Part shown: positions 23,099-34,713 of the stretch, piece after piece
How positions within the stretch are numbered: position 1 is the stretch's first letter
Layout: every line of letters starts with the position of its first letter
Origin: Cryptomeria japonica
Lineage: Eukaryota > Streptophyta > Pinopsida > Cupressales > Cupressaceae
Assembly: GCF_030272615.1 (NCBI RefSeq)
Contig: NC_081414.1
Span: forward strand, 908,615,009 to 908,679,008
Direction of reading: 5' to 3'
Length of the DNA: 64,000 nt
Program-made: the position numbers and the translations under genes
The notes under the pieces: model-generated
What the model saw: only the letters and a program-made list of their open reading frames with translations
What the model was told of the DNA's origin: nothing
The model's database searches: none

Positions 23099-24190
23099 AT
23101 GGCAACAAATATTTTCAGGAAGGACACTCTGAAACTTGATGGAACTAACTATGGTATATGGAAGATCAGAATGGAGACACATCTGAATTGCATTGGAAGA
23201 GACATATGGGAAGTTACAAAAAATGGCTATGTTGGTCCTACTCCGAATCAACCTAATCAACCAGCTTTGGGTAAAGATTAGGAGAATGATTGCAAAGCAA
23301 GATAAGCACTTCTAAGCGCATTATCAGATCAACAAATTATGGGATTATCAGAACGATCTACTACTAAAGCTATTTGGGATAAATTGGAAACATTAAATGA
23401 AGGAGATACCATTGTCAAAATTGTAAAACTGGAATGTTACCAGGTCAGGTACAGAAATTTGAAAATGGAAGAAGATGAAAGAATTTTTGCTTTTATGGAA
23501 AGAGTTAATGAAATTGTTTGAGGAATACAATGTTGTGGAGGATCCTTAAGTGAATATGAAATTGTTTCTTAAGATATTTTCCACCGACTTACAAAATGAA
23601 AGTAACTGTTATTAATGAGTTGAGAAAAATGCCTAATACATCAATACCTAGAGATACCTTGGTTCGAAAACTTTCAACATTTGATCTTGAGGAATTTGGT
23701 CCTATTGCTATAGTAAAGACAGATTTAGCCTTCAAAGCATCATCATCTACAACATCATCATCATCTGACAAATCTAATTAGAAAGCACTCTATGCAAAAG
23801 AACTTGAAGATATTAGGAGGGAAAATGAAGATGTGGAAGAACTTGAAGCACTATTTGCAAGAAAAATGCCTAAAGGTCTAGTTGGAAGTAAGGATGAAGG
23901 TAAAGCACCGTTTAAATGTTTTAATTGCAATAGAGTTGGTCAAATAGCATCTAGATGTCCTGATAGACATGTAAGATTGAGAGAGGAAGCTAAAAGAACA
24001 TATAAGCCTACCCCTAAATATCAGAGATACAAATTTAAGAAGAATAGAGATAAATCATGTTACTATGTTGATGAAGGAGTTATAGATGATTCTGAGGAAG
24101 AACCAACAGACAATAGATGGGCATTTGTTGCAATAAAAGAAGATCAACCGGCACCTATTGTCCCACCGGTAGAGCACACCCTGGCAGCTA
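23099..24190 (+). pseudogene. Copia E gag
   Basis: Capsid/nucleocapsid. Starts MATNIFRKDTLKLDGTNYGI with IWKIRMETHL, then TTKAIWDKLETLNEGDT and MEEDERIFAFMERVNEIV. Stops include TAG about 23279, TAA about 23303 and TGA about 23519. The knuckle at 23917-23958 reads CFNCNRVGQIASRC, with His changed to Gln. It is the same family as B gag. Confidence 0.88.
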
Positions 24191-25440
24191 AAATTGAGGA
24201 AAAAGATGAATGGATCATTGATAGTGGATGTTCACATCATATGATTGGTGATAAAAGTAAATTCTTATCTTTTTCAGGAATATAATGGAGGTTTAGTAAG
24301 ATTTGGTGATGATAAAGCTTGTTTAATCAAAGGAAAAGGCACTATATCTTTGGATGGTAGGCACAATACTGACATTGTTTATTATCATGTTGAAGGTTTG
24401 AAGCATAATATTTTGAGTGTTGGTCAATTAGTTGAAAAGAGATTTCAATTACAATTCAAGAATGGAAAATGCAACATCATGAATAAAACTGGATTGGAGA
24501 TTGCAACCGTTAATCAGACTAAAGGTAATATATTTTATTTGAATAACAGTGATAAGACATGTTTGATTGCACATATTGATGAAAGTTGGTAATGGCATAA
24601 GAGACTCTGTCATGTAAATTTTGATTGCATTGTAAAGATCAGTTCAACTAAGGCAGTAAGGGATTTACCTAAGATTGTGAAACCTCATAATCCGATATGT
24701 AAGGAATGTCAATTGGGAAAGTAAGTTAGAATAACTTTTAAGAGTATTTCTGAGAAATCCAATAATGTTCTTGATTTAATTAGTACTGACTTGTGTGGTC
24801 CAGCAAGAACAAGAAGTCTACAGGGAGATAGATATTTTATGCTAATTATTGATGATTATTCTAGAATGTGTTGGATTACTTTTCTCAGGGAGAAATCTGA
24901 AGCTTTTAGAAAATTCAAGTTATACAAGGAAATGGTAGAGAATGGAATTGGTAAAAAAATTAAATGTTTGAGATCTGATCAAGGAGGAGAATTTACATCT
25001 AAGGAATTTAATACATTCTGTGAAGTGAATGGAATCAAAAGACAACTATCAACACCTCGGACGCCTCAGTAAAATAGAATTGTGGAAAGGAAGAACATAA
25101 CTATTCTAGAAGCAGCTAGAAGCATGATATTGGAAGAAAATCTACCTCATGTGTACTAGAGAGAAGCAGTAAATATAGCGGTTTACACTTTCAACAAAGT
25201 TCACATCAAAGGTGAAACCGATAAGACCCCTTATGAACTATGGTTTGGTAATACTCCTACTCTTAAATACTTCAGAATATTTGGAAGCAAATGCTATATT
25301 AGGAGAGATGAGTATGTTGGTAAATTTGATCCTAGAAGTGATGAAGGAATATTTCTTGGTTATTCATCTAAGAGTAAGGCATATAGATGTTTTAATAAAA
25401 GATTGTAGAAGATCCTTGAAAGTGCTAATGTGAAGATAGA
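24191..25440 (+). pseudogene. Copia E protease and integrase
   Basis: The protease keeps DSG (WIIDSGCSHHMIG, about 24211-24250). A frameshift follows at about 24280, then the GAG-pre-integrase region (RLCHVNFDC; CKECQLGK is the zinc-binding HHCC part). The integrase core has DLCGPARTRSLQGDRYFMLI, DDYSRMCWITF, KCLRSDQGGEFTS and RIVERKN, so D-D-E is recognisable. The C-terminus has PYELWFGNTPTLKYF and GKFDPRSDEGIFLGYSS. Stops at about 24591, 24721, 25070, 25158 and 25408 show it is dead. Confidence 0.88.
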
Positions 25441-25639
25441 TGAATGCTTAAGAGGAAATTTAAGGTCTGTAGATTCCCAACTCATAGTTGAGATGATCAT
25501 AAATGAACCAATACAGATTGCACTGGTATAGAATGTGGATCCAGTCACACTGGCATCATCAAAGAATTCCACAGTGACTGAAGAACAACAACATGTAAAT
25601 AAACCCAGGTATGTAAGACTGAATCACTGAGAAAATCAG

Positions 25640-27216
25640 GTAATTGGGAATAAGTATGAAGGTGTTATGACAAGAGGAAGATTGGCAAATGAAGAGGTAT
25701 GCTTAATTTCTCAAATTGAACCAACATCTATTATTGAAGCATGTCAAGATGAACATTGGACAAAAGAAATGGAAGATGAATTAAAACAAATTGAAAAGAA
25801 CAAGACATGGACATTAGTTCCCTAGCCTAAAGACAAAAATGTAATTGGAACTAAATGGGTATCTAGAAATAAACTTAATGAAGACGGTAAGGTAATTAGG
25901 AACAAAGAAAGATTAGTTTGTAAAGGATATTCACAGAAAGAGGGAATTGATTATAATGAAACCTTTGCACTGGTAGCTAGAATTGAGGTAGTTAGATTAT
26001 TTCTAGCATTTGCAGCTCATAAGAACTATAAAGTATGTCAGATGGATGTAAAATGTGCATTTATGAATGGTGATCTTGAAGAAGAAGTTTACATTGAACA
26101 TCCTAATGGATTTTCATTGATAAATGTTAAAGATATGGCTTTTAGATTAAGGAAATCTTTGTATGGATTGAAGCAAGCTCCTAGAGCTTGGTATGCTAGA
26201 TTGGACAAATATATTTTGAATCTTGGTTATACTAAAGGTAATTCTAACAATAACCTATATTACAAAGTGACTAATGATGACATCTTGGTTATTGAAGTCT
26301 TTGTTGATCATACCATTTTTGGAGAAGATGGATTGTGTAAGGACTTTGCTAACAAGATGTGGGAAGAATTTGAAATGTCTATGATTGGGGAAATAAAATT
26401 CTTTATAGGATTGCAGATTTCACAAACTGATAAGGGTATATTCATATGTCAAACAAAATACTTGAAGAAACTACTGAAGAAATTTGGTATGGAAAACTCT
26501 AAACTGGTAAGTACTCCTATGACTACAACTGATAAATTGACATTGAAGGATGATTCAACTCCTGTTAATCCGACAAGATACAAACCAGACCTGATATAAT
26601 GAATGTTGTATGTATTGTTTCAAGATTTCAGAGTAATCCTAAAGAAATTCATGAATCAGCAGTAAAAAGGATTTTCTAGTATCTACAAGGCACAACAAAT
26701 CTTGGTTTATGGTGTCCTAAAGATGAAATTTTTTATTTATGTGCATACACCGATGCAAATTGGGTAGGAGATGTAGATAATAGAAAGAGTACCATTGGCG
26801 GTGCATTCTTTCTTGGTAGCAAAATGATTTCATGGATAAGCAAGAAGTAGAGTTGTACATCATAATCAACAACAGAATCAGAATATGTTGCAACAACAAC
26901 TAATTATACTCAGGTATTATGGATTAAGAAAATGTTGAAGGACATAAAGGTAAAATGCAAAGAATTGATAATCATTTATTGTGATAATTCAACATCAATT
27001 GATATATCAAAGAAAGCGATATTTCACTCTAAGACTAAGCATGTTTCTATCAAATATAATTTTCTGAAAGAGAATATTGAAGCAAAAGAAGTAAGATTGG
27101 TTTATGTAAATACTAAAGAGTAGATTGCAGATATCTTTACAAAGCCTTTGCCTAAGGAAACCTTTGAATATCGCAGAAAGAAGCTTGGGGTAATACCCTC
27201 ACCAACAGAGACTTAG
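25640..27216 (+). pseudogene. Copia E reverse transcriptase and RNase H
   Basis: RT from NKTWTLVP (stop at 25824) through [34 protein letters not shown] and LYGLKQAPRAWYARLDKYIL. The catalytic box reads FVDH at 26300-26311 where FVDD is expected. FFIGLQISQTDKGIFICQTK follows. A deletion with frameshift at about 26570-26600 joins RYK to PDIMNVVCIVSRF. RNase H continues: TDANWVGDVDNRKSTIGGAF, FLGSKMISW, ESEYVATTTNYT, DNSTSIDISKKAIFHSKTKH and DIFTKPLPKETFE, ending at 27216. Stops remain at 26678, 26848 and 27121. Confidence 0.88.
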
Positions 27217-27339
27217 ATGACTGAAGATTGGCTGGCATAAACTAAACAAAGAAATCTTTTTTCGGCTTTAATGGAGGAGAGCTACTTCTTAGGGGGAGTA
27301 GTTGGTTGTATGTTTTGGTATTTATTCTTAACTGCTTTG

Positions 27340-27550
27340 GCATTTGATGTCAAAGGGGGAGAAATATCTATGGGAAAAAAAATTGATAGAAAAACATTAT
27401 TCATTGGGGGAGAGATATATACTCCTTGTATTTTGGTTTTGATTTTTGGTATTGATTTATTCTCAAGATTGTTGGTTTTTGGTTTTTGGCATTCTGTTTT
27501 GGCACAGATGACTTTCCATCTATTGTTGCCATCAATGCCAAAGGGGGAAT
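27340..27550 (+). other. Dual polypurine tracts of E
   Basis: Distal tttgatgtcaaagggggaga at about 27346-27365 and proximal atgccaaagggggaat ending at 27550, abutting the 3' LTR. GTTGCCATCAATGCCAAA (27525-27542) pairs with TTTGTCATTGATGTCAAC (27580-27597) across the LTR edge, 16 of 18. Confidence 0.8.
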
Positions 27551-28617
27551 TGTTGGTATTATGGATGTGTTGCATTAGTTTTGTCATTGATGTCAACACT
27601 TATCCTTCTAGAGATCTACATTGTTGATTTGGCACTATGGTTATATTGGTTTACTATTGAACCGGTACTTTGTGTTCACCAGCAAGGTCAATGACTTATG
27701 CACAGTCGCCGGTATATACTCACCAATAGGTTATATGGTTCACCAGTACTGATGATGACTTGTTATCATCTAGAGATCACTTGATTATGTCAAAGACATG
27801 GTTTGGATACTTGGTTTTGTTACTGGCAGATTGGTCTAGGTTATGGACCAGTATACGTTATCTATTCCAAATCAGCATGACATGTTATGGAGATGATTTA
27901 TTGAATGGATATTATTGTAATTGTATTGAGATGACATGTTGTATCACATCAAGACTTACTTGTAATTGATTTAATTGTAATATTCTTAGTGAGCCGACCT
28001 ACACATTCAGTCTTAGGTTTTGTATAAATGTAAGATCTCATTTATGAGATGAAGTGTGGAAGTGTGGTATGATCATGGTATGTGCAAATATTGAAGATCA
28101 TATGAGCAGATCATAGAGAAAATCAGGCAGACATAATTTAAAGGTTAAAGGAAGGTTTGAAGGTGTTTATCAGAGCTTAACCAGTACTGAATCTAGCATT
28201 GGAGATGCTATTTTGAGCATTACATTATTCTAGGATTTAACCATCCTACTATAGTCATTGTAACTCCCATTTGAGCAGTGTGCTCTAAGTAGTTGGCCTT
28301 TCTGCATGTGCAGACCCCATTTGTATACACATACTATCTACAGTAGTATCATCTAATTGTGGGTAAGGTTTCCCACCATTGGTTTTCCCCTTACAGGGTT
28401 TCCACGTCAAAAATATATGTGTTGTGGATGTTGTTTCTCTTTTTGTTTCATGCATTAAGTTTCATCAATATTGATATTAACTGCTAATCTGTTAACCGGC
28501 ATTAAGTTTGGTTTACTGGTCAGTATTAAGTATTAAGCTAAATTAAGTTATAATTGGGTTGAGATTCATTGACAACTGATTCACCCCCCCTCTCAGTTGT
28601 CATTTCGGTTCCTAACA
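27551..28617 (+). repeat. 3' LTR of E
   Basis: 1,067 bp, TGTTGGTATTATGG to CCTAACA. It lacks about 45 bp present in the 5' copy near 21020-21060. Core ccaccattggttttcccc is at about 28373 and the C-run at 28585. Confidence 0.9.
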
Positions 28618-28622
28618 ACATG

Positions 28623-29186
28623 TATAATTATTCAAATTTTAATAAGATTCATTCACATTGTTTACCAGTTATGTGTTCTATGTTGTTATTGGTTGTTCTT
28701 CCTACTTTTTCTAGCACCTTGTTACTAGTTACCGGTATGCTTTGCATGGTTTATGTTTTAAGCTGCAAGGTTGGGCTACCCTTCATTGGATCTCCCTGCC
28801 TTTGACTGTGTCAAATGTTATCAGAGCTGGTTCGTGAACCTGTTGTTGGACAGTGTTATTTTTGCACCGGTTGGTTGGAGTGAAGAATGAGGCAACTTAT
28901 GGACTTGTTCAGATCGCCAAATGTGAGGTAGAGAAAGGTTTGCAGGTAGATCGCTGATCCTAGAGCTTGAGCTTGGGGTAGTTAGTGGGTGGAGACTTGA
29001 ACAAATCATTGATTGAGGAAGTCTGCAATTTGGACTGGTAGATCATCATGGAGAGGCAACTGTAAGCTATGGTTAGATTGCCGAATCCCCTGAGGCAGTT
29101 GCAAGTACCTACTAACTGATCGTCGAACCAGAGCAAGTGATGGGACTCACTTTTAAATTAACCTCGAGAGTCTAATGCAGGAGCAT
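28623..29186 (+). repeat. J first LTR right part and short internal region
   Basis: 28623-28813 completes the first J LTR (ends gactgtgtca). A decayed primer site TGTTATCAGAGC lies at 28816-28827. The 373-bp interior to 29186 has no coding frame and resembles the leader of Gypsy D (ggagaggcaactg). It ends taatgcaggagca, a weak PPT. Confidence 0.7.
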
Positions 29187-29930
29187 TGGTCTAGTTCTTA
29201 CTGGTTGGACAATTTTCAGTAGAATTACTTGAGAGTGTGGAGTTTCTTTATGTTTTAGTGTTTAGCATTATGTTTTTGGGTTTATTCCCTTGTTTTTGTA
29301 GTCTTTATCATGTTCGTGTTTCATAGTATTTGGCTTTGTTTGTAGTGAGATGTGGATTCCAGTATTGTCCTGGTTGATATGTTCTTACCGGTTAGCCTTG
29401 CTATATGTTGAGCGGAGATGATTTCGGGTTGTGGTTGATGTCTGTGACTTGTGAATCATTAGAGGTGTTGCTTTGGGTCTTGGTCGGTATTGAGCCGACG
29501 TGAATCATTTAAAGACAAAGAAGTTAGAATATTGAAGAAAGAGCTTTGAGATTGAGCGAAGATGCAGAACCAGCAAGATTCTGATCCAGTAGGACTGAGG
29601 TTGGAAGGCTAAGGTCTGAATTAGGATAGAACCGACAGACTATTACCGAAGGCTGACTTGATGTGTAGATGATTTATGGATCTTGTAATTGCATTGTAAG
29701 CATTGTTTGTATCCTGGACTACTATCTAGCATGTGGCATGTATAATTATTTAAATTGTAATAAGATTCATTCACATTGTTTACCGATTATGTGTTATGTG
29801 TTGTTACCGGTTGTTCTTCCTATTATTTTTGGCACCTTGTTACCGGTTACCAGTATGCTTTGCATGGTTTATGTTTTAAGCTGCAAGGTTGGGCTGTCCT
29901 TCATTGGATCTCCCTTCCTTGACTGTGTCA
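29187..29930 (+). repeat. J second LTR, uninterrupted
   Basis: 744 bp, TGGTCTAGTTCTTACTGG to GACTGTGTCA. It shows the intact target used by E (gtggcatgtataatt). Its start and end match the first LTR; about 120 bp are deleted near 29490. Confidence 0.75.
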
Positions 29931-30105
29931 AATGGTATCAGAGCTAGTTTGTGAACCTATTGTTGGACAAAGTGTTGTTTGTGCACCAATTGGTAGGAGA
30001 GAAGAATGAGGCAGCTTGTGTACTTGTTCAGATCATCGAACGCGAGGCAAAGCATGGTTTGTAGGTATACTATCGATCCTAGAGCTTGAGCTTGAGGTAT
30101 ATTTG
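29931..30105 (+). repeat. J second leader fragment
   Basis: Primer site TGGTATCAGAGC at 29933-29944, then leader sequence repeating 28828-28980 (gaagaatgaggcagcttgtg; agagcttgagcttg). It breaks off at about 30100, where K LTR sequence resumes. J is thus LTR-leader-LTR-leader without genes, best explained by unequal recombination. Confidence 0.65.
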
Positions 30106-30871
30106 GACAAAACCCTTTCTCTCATAATGCAAACATAACCACCCATAACCATCGATCCTCAAATTACATGAACAAGTCACCTATAAATACAGATCGTCAA
30201 CCTTATTGAAAAGGTTAGCTAAAACTTAAACCCATAATTATAAAAATTACACACATGATACCACCAAACCAATATTATGATTTACATTACATAGAATGGA
30301 CCTAAATCAAGTAACCAAGCAATTATATCTATCAGGGATTCCTCTAAGACCAAAATCCAACACACTTCACTTGCTAGTAGAAACCCTCAATGAAAGTTTA
30401 ACCATATCCAAATAGGACCACCATAATAGCACGCCATCCAATGAAAAGTCATCAAACACTCAGTATATGATCAATAAGTACCACTAGCATGAAAGAAACC
30501 AATTCCATAAGATGGACCCAAAATCCATTGACCAAGTCACCAAAATAGCATACGGTAAAGCGAACCAAGAATGCTAGAAGCTGGTAAAGCCAAAAGTTAG
30601 TCGGGAAAGCCAAGAACGAGCTGGTAAAGGAAAAAGCCAACCAGTAACTAGAAATAACAAAAGTGATAACTGAATCATGAAACCAGCAAAATATAGCAAG
30701 CAGATAACCATTAGAATAAGCATTCAAAACCGATTCTAGAGGTCTGATCATACCAGGTCAGAATCACAACTAAAACCATGAAGATCACCAAGAATAACTG
30801 GGATAGATCCAACCGGGATACCATGTTGACATCAATGAAACTACTTAACCAAATCCATCATATTACAAACA
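30106..30871 (-). repeat. 3' LTR of Copia K, right fragment
   Basis: Continues the LTR seen at 19566-20069. In element sense it begins TGTTTGTAATATGATGG at 30871, with TTTCATTGATGTCAAC about 30 bp in. No coding capacity. Confidence 0.7.
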
Positions 30872-31035
30872 ATCTTCCCCTTTGGCATTGATGGCAACAC
30901 TGAATGTGAAAAACATCCAAGTGCCAAGGAATCCCAACAATCTCCAAAAGAGAAAAGATTAATCTAAAATAAAAACCATCAAATCATCTGGCAGTTTTTC
31001 ACATGAATACCTTCTCCCCCTTTTGACATCAATGA
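30872..31035 (-). other. Dual polypurine tracts of K
   Basis: Proximal CAAAGGGGAAGAT (plus 30872-30884) and distal TCAAAAGGGGGAGAAG (about 31012-31028). The arm at 30881-30898 (tttggcattgatggcaac) pairs with 30825-30840 (gttgacatcaatgaaa) across the LTR edge. Confidence 0.75.
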
Positions 31036-31170
31036 AAAAGGACAGATACAATATGAAGAATACTGAACCAAACAGCTGACTACTATCATTGAGTAGTAGC
31101 ACCATCTTCATCAACTCGGATCAGAAAAGTATGTCTGATAAGCTCACTGGATTAATGCATCTCTGCATAT

Positions 31171-31560
31171 CTAAGTCTCTTCCGGAGGGTTGGTAACCCC
31201 CAACTGATCTCTGAGATATTCAAAAGCATCTTTAAGAAATGGTTTCCTTAGAATATCTACAATTTTTTCCTTAGTAGGCATATAATCTAATCTGACTTCC
31301 TTTGCTTCAACCTTTTCCTTCAAGAAATTATACCTTATAGAAATGTGTTTTGATTTGGAATGAAATACCAGATTCTTTGACATATCAATAGAAATAGTAT
31401 TATCATAATGAATAACAATAAGGTCATCATAACTTACCCTTATATCCTTTAACATTTGTTTCATCCATAAAATCTAAGTATAGTTAGTAGCAGCTGCAAC
31501 ATATTCTGCTTCAGCTGTAGACAATGAAGTGCATGATTATTTCTTACTAAGCCATGAAAC
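31171..31560 (-). pseudogene. Copia K RNase H
   Basis: C-terminal RNase H and pol tail, which removes RNA from hybrids. Read from the right: SWLSKK, stop, AEAEYVAAATNYT, stop, ILWMKQMLKDIRVSYDDLIV, DNTISIDMSKNLVFHSKSKH and DILRKPFLKDAFEYLRDQLG. At 31560-31585 the upstream FFLGKNLVSW is still readable. The whole RT that should precede it is missing (see 31586-31660). Confidence 0.82.
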
Positions 31561-31585
31561 TAAATTCTTCCCAAGAAAGAATGCA

Positions 31586-31660
31586 TACCATATCACAAAC
31601 CCAAGCACTGCAGTGCACAACACAAGGAAACCAAGGGCACACACCATGCAATAATCCCTA
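31586..31660. other. Filler at the K RT deletion
   Basis: About 65-75 bp (accatatcacaaacccaagc...) joins the RNase H directly to the post-integrase linker of K, replacing more than 1 kb of RT. The filler has no match to the element. The short gcataccat and caccatgca at its ends are microhomology-like, as in end-joining repair. Confidence 0.55.
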
Positions 31661-32581
31661 AAGATATGATCTTCAGAATGATTTAGTTTTATACAGCTAT
31701 GAGTCTTTGAATTTTCTTGATTTCCTGACTCATTTTGTTGTTCCTATGTCACTAATGAATTTTCTGATGCTATCGGTGTCACTGGTTCACTGTTCAGAAT
31801 TGATTCTTGCATTACTGGTCTAGGTCTCATTAATTCATCTTCTGATCCATAATAAAATGATCTGATCTAATTACTGTCATGCTCATCCACCTTGACATTT
31901 ATGCTTTCCATTATCCTATTCAATCTTTTTTATAATATCTATATTCTTTGATCTTAGTAGAATAACTCAAAAATATTCCTTGATCACTTCTAGGATCAAA
32001 CTTTCCTAATGCATCATCTCTTCTAATGTAACATTTGTTTCCAAAAATTCTGAAATATCTGATAGTAGGAGTTTGACCAAACCATAGTTCATAAGGAGTC
32101 ATACCGGTATCACCTTTTATGTGTACTTTGTTGAAAGTATATACAATAGTATTGACAACCTCTCTCCAATAGATATCAAGTAATTTAGCTTCAGTCAACA
32201 TAGTCCTTGCTGCAACCAAAATTGTTTTGTTCTTTCTTTCCACTAATTCATTCTACTGTTGAGTCCTAGGTACAAAAAGTTATCTCCTAATACCATTCCT
32301 TTCACAAAAGTTGTTGAACTCACCAGATGTAAACTCACTGCCATGATCTGATCTTAAGAACTTTATCTTCAATCCATAGCCTTAAAGATTTTGAATTTCT
32401 CAAAAGCTTCAGATTTCTCTTTCAAAAATGCCACCCACATCATTCTAGAATAGTCATCAATAAATAACATAAAATATTTATCACCTTGAAAGCTTTTAGT
32501 CCTTTCCGGTCCACACAAATCAATATGAATGAGATCAAGAATTTCATTAGATTTATCATGTACACTTTTGAATGAAGTTCT
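31661..32581 (-). pseudogene. Copia K integrase and linker
   Basis: Read from 32581: a fragment of the zinc-binding region (RTSFKSVHDKSNEILDLIHI), then DLCGPERTKSFQGDKYFML, DDYSRMMWVAFLKEKSEAFE and a broken SDHGSEF region (about 32330-32360). Then come ERKNKTILVAARTMLTEAKL, YWREVVNTIVYTFNKVHIKG, PYELWFGQTPTIRYFRIFGN and GKFDPRSDQGIFLSYSTK. A frame-shifted linker follows to 31661. M is inserted at 32582 and removes the 5' remainder from view. Confidence 0.85.
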
Positions 32582-33950
32582 TGATGAATAATGATGAACA
32601 ACAGATATGCTAACTAGTACTGAGGGGGGGGGTGAATCAGTACAGACAAAAAAATTTCTCAACAACTTATCAAGTTAAAGAAATACCAACTAGTTCTTTC
32701 ATTACTGAACTTAACCATGGCAATATCGGTTAAACAAAGTAAGACTTCAAACAATATAAACTAATAAGTCTGAACACTTCAAATACATTTAATACTTGAT
32801 AACAACTTCACCCATAAACATATGCATGTTGTGTAATAGTAATACCATAACCTAATAACTCTACATGCATAATCACTCAAACAAAGAACCCTTAATCATC
32901 ACATGAAAAATGCACAACACATGAGACACAGATTTTTCACGTGGAAACCCAAATAGGAAAAACCATGGTGGGGATGAATACCCACAAGCTTGTTTTTGAA
33001 CTCTTTTGAATCTCGCTCTATTAGGAGCCTATTCTGGTTAACGACTTTACAATAAGGTTCTGCTAGGAACTGATCTTGTTAAAGATTGCCTGGTTGGGGG
33101 ATGGCTATATACCCTGTTAAAGGTTGAAACCCTTTTAAAGGTTACCTTGCTAGAGGGTTTAAAGAAATCAATAAACTTGAGTCACCTGGTTAGAGGTTTA
33201 TAGTAAGTTTGTTAAAGCTACCCGGTAAATGGATTTTCCAACTGTTGAAATGGTTAGAAGACAACAGGCAAAAATTCTGATCTAATAACAACACTACATG
33301 CCAAGGCAGATCCTTTTTAGTTCCTCTACTTTTGCAATCACACTCTGCAGTTTTCTTTTACTGGTCTGGCAAGTATCTCATCACTCGAATACACACACAA
33401 CATTTTCCAACTTACAATAACAAACATCATTGACCTTATAGACAACAATTAGGTCAATAGCATAAACCCTAAACCCTAAGCATCTTAGGTTTACAATACA
33501 GGAGGTCCAATCCTAACCATCCAAACACTTTGCATAGAGCAATACAATCTCAAATAGATCACAAGACAATCCGCATCATTCATTCTTCATCGCATATGGG
33601 AATCAGTAACTCATCATGCTTTCTTCTCATACCACCAAGAAGAATGTTCATTCTTGAGGTAGACTTTTAATGCAGTCGATCTTATCATGCAAGATCCTCA
33701 AGGAAATCCTTCACATGCACCAAGCTAACATGGCACCTCGATCTCATCCTCATATCTTAGCTAAATCATCACAAAATGTCATTGGTTGCATCACACAAGC
33801 TGGATTGCCAAACCAGAAACCCTAGATTTGAGACTACCAACCAGTAGTCGCACTAAGTGAAACCCCGACATTAGTTCACTATATTTCTTCATACCGATTC
33901 ACTTACACTTATTGACATCAATGACAACATACATTATCATCATATCAACA
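32582..33950 (-). repeat. 3' LTR of Copia M
   Basis: 1,369 bp. Plus-strand left end TGATGAATAATG follows gttct (32577-32581, likely TSD). The right end catatcaaca gives TGTTGATATGATG in element sense. It has the C-run mirror at 32622, the core cacgtggaaacccaaatagg then aaaaaccatggtgggg at 32938-32975, and several gttaaaggtt-type short repeats (33050-33240) like those in L1/L2. Without the 5' copy the inner end could be up to 45 bp further right. Confidence 0.75.
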
Positions 33951-33974
33951 TGTCTGTTCATCATAGACTAGTGT

Positions 33975-34065
33975 ATTTTGCATCATCAGATATCTTCTCC
34001 CCATACATAAGATATCTTCTCCCCATACATTAGATATCTTCTCCCCCTTTGACAACAATGCCAAA
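33975..34065 (-). other. Triplicated polypurine tract of M
   Basis: The block gatatcttctccccatacat (plus) occurs twice and a third time as gatatcttctccccctttga, at a spacing of about 22 bp. In element sense these are three GGGGAGAAGATATC tracts. Other Copia elements here have two. Confidence 0.75.
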
Positions 34066-34185
34066 GTGGAGGCACAAGCTTCCATTATCTACTATGTTGC
34101 TCCCCCTATGGAGTAGCATCCTTCAACACATCAATCCTAAAAGATTTGACACTGTAATACCTAACTGATTCGGAGCACACAACTC

Positions 34186-34713
34186 TTACTTGACTTTATG
34201 AAGGGGAAGCACCCCTAATTCACCTCTCAAATAGGTAAATGTAGTCTTCAGTAAGGGCTTAGTGAATTTATTTGCTAGCTGCTCCTTACTGGAAACATGT
34301 TGAAGTACAACCTCCTTATTCTGAACTTTCTCTCTCAAGAAGTGATATTTAAGCTTAATGTGCTTTGTTCTAGCATGCAATACCGAATTCTTAGAAATAT
34401 TTATTGCACTTGTGTTATCATACAATATATTCACCAGTTCAGATACAGGTACTTTGAAACCTTCCAATACATGTTTCATCTAGATTGCTTGAGTGTTGTT
34501 CATAAATGCTGCCACATATTCTACTTCAGCTGTATACTAAGAAATACAACTTTTCTTCTTACTCATCCATGAAACTAGTCTTCCACCAAGAAAGAATGCT
34601 CCACTAGTTGTACTCTTCTGTTCGTCCACATTACCCACCCAATCGACATTGGTATATACTTTGAGGTTATAATCACCATTATATGGATACCACAATCCAT
34701 AGTCAATTGTTCC
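34186..34713 (-). pseudogene. Copia M RNase H, part 3' of the H insertion
   Basis: Read from 34713: IDYGLWYPYNGDYNLKVYTN, VDWVGNVDEQKSTTSGAFFL, GGRLVSWMSKKKS, stop, VEYVAAFMNNTQ, then KHVLEGFKVPVSELVNILYD, NTSAINISKNSVLHARTKHI, KYHFLREKVQNKEV and FTKPLLKTTFTYLRGELG. It joins in frame to RILRYLKGT at 62202 once H and one GTTCC copy are removed. Confidence 0.87.

Larger units (their letters stand above)
20743..28617 (+). mobile_element. Copia element E (complete, decayed; TSD GCATG/ACATG)
   Basis: Structurally complete Ty1/copia: 5' LTR, PBS, gag, PR, IN, RT, RH, PPT, 3' LTR. Flanks are gcatg (20738-20742) and acatg (28618-28622). The intact second J LTR (gtggcatgtataatt) shows the empty site. 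The 5' LTR's first two bases have decayed from TG to CA. The coding region carries many stops and at least two frameshifts, so E is non-functional. Confidence 0.9.

Noticed and set aside
30120-30870. Plus- or minus-strand small genes in this stretch
   Set aside because: The block is LTR sequence of K, bounded by the PPT at 30872; the frames are not conserved.
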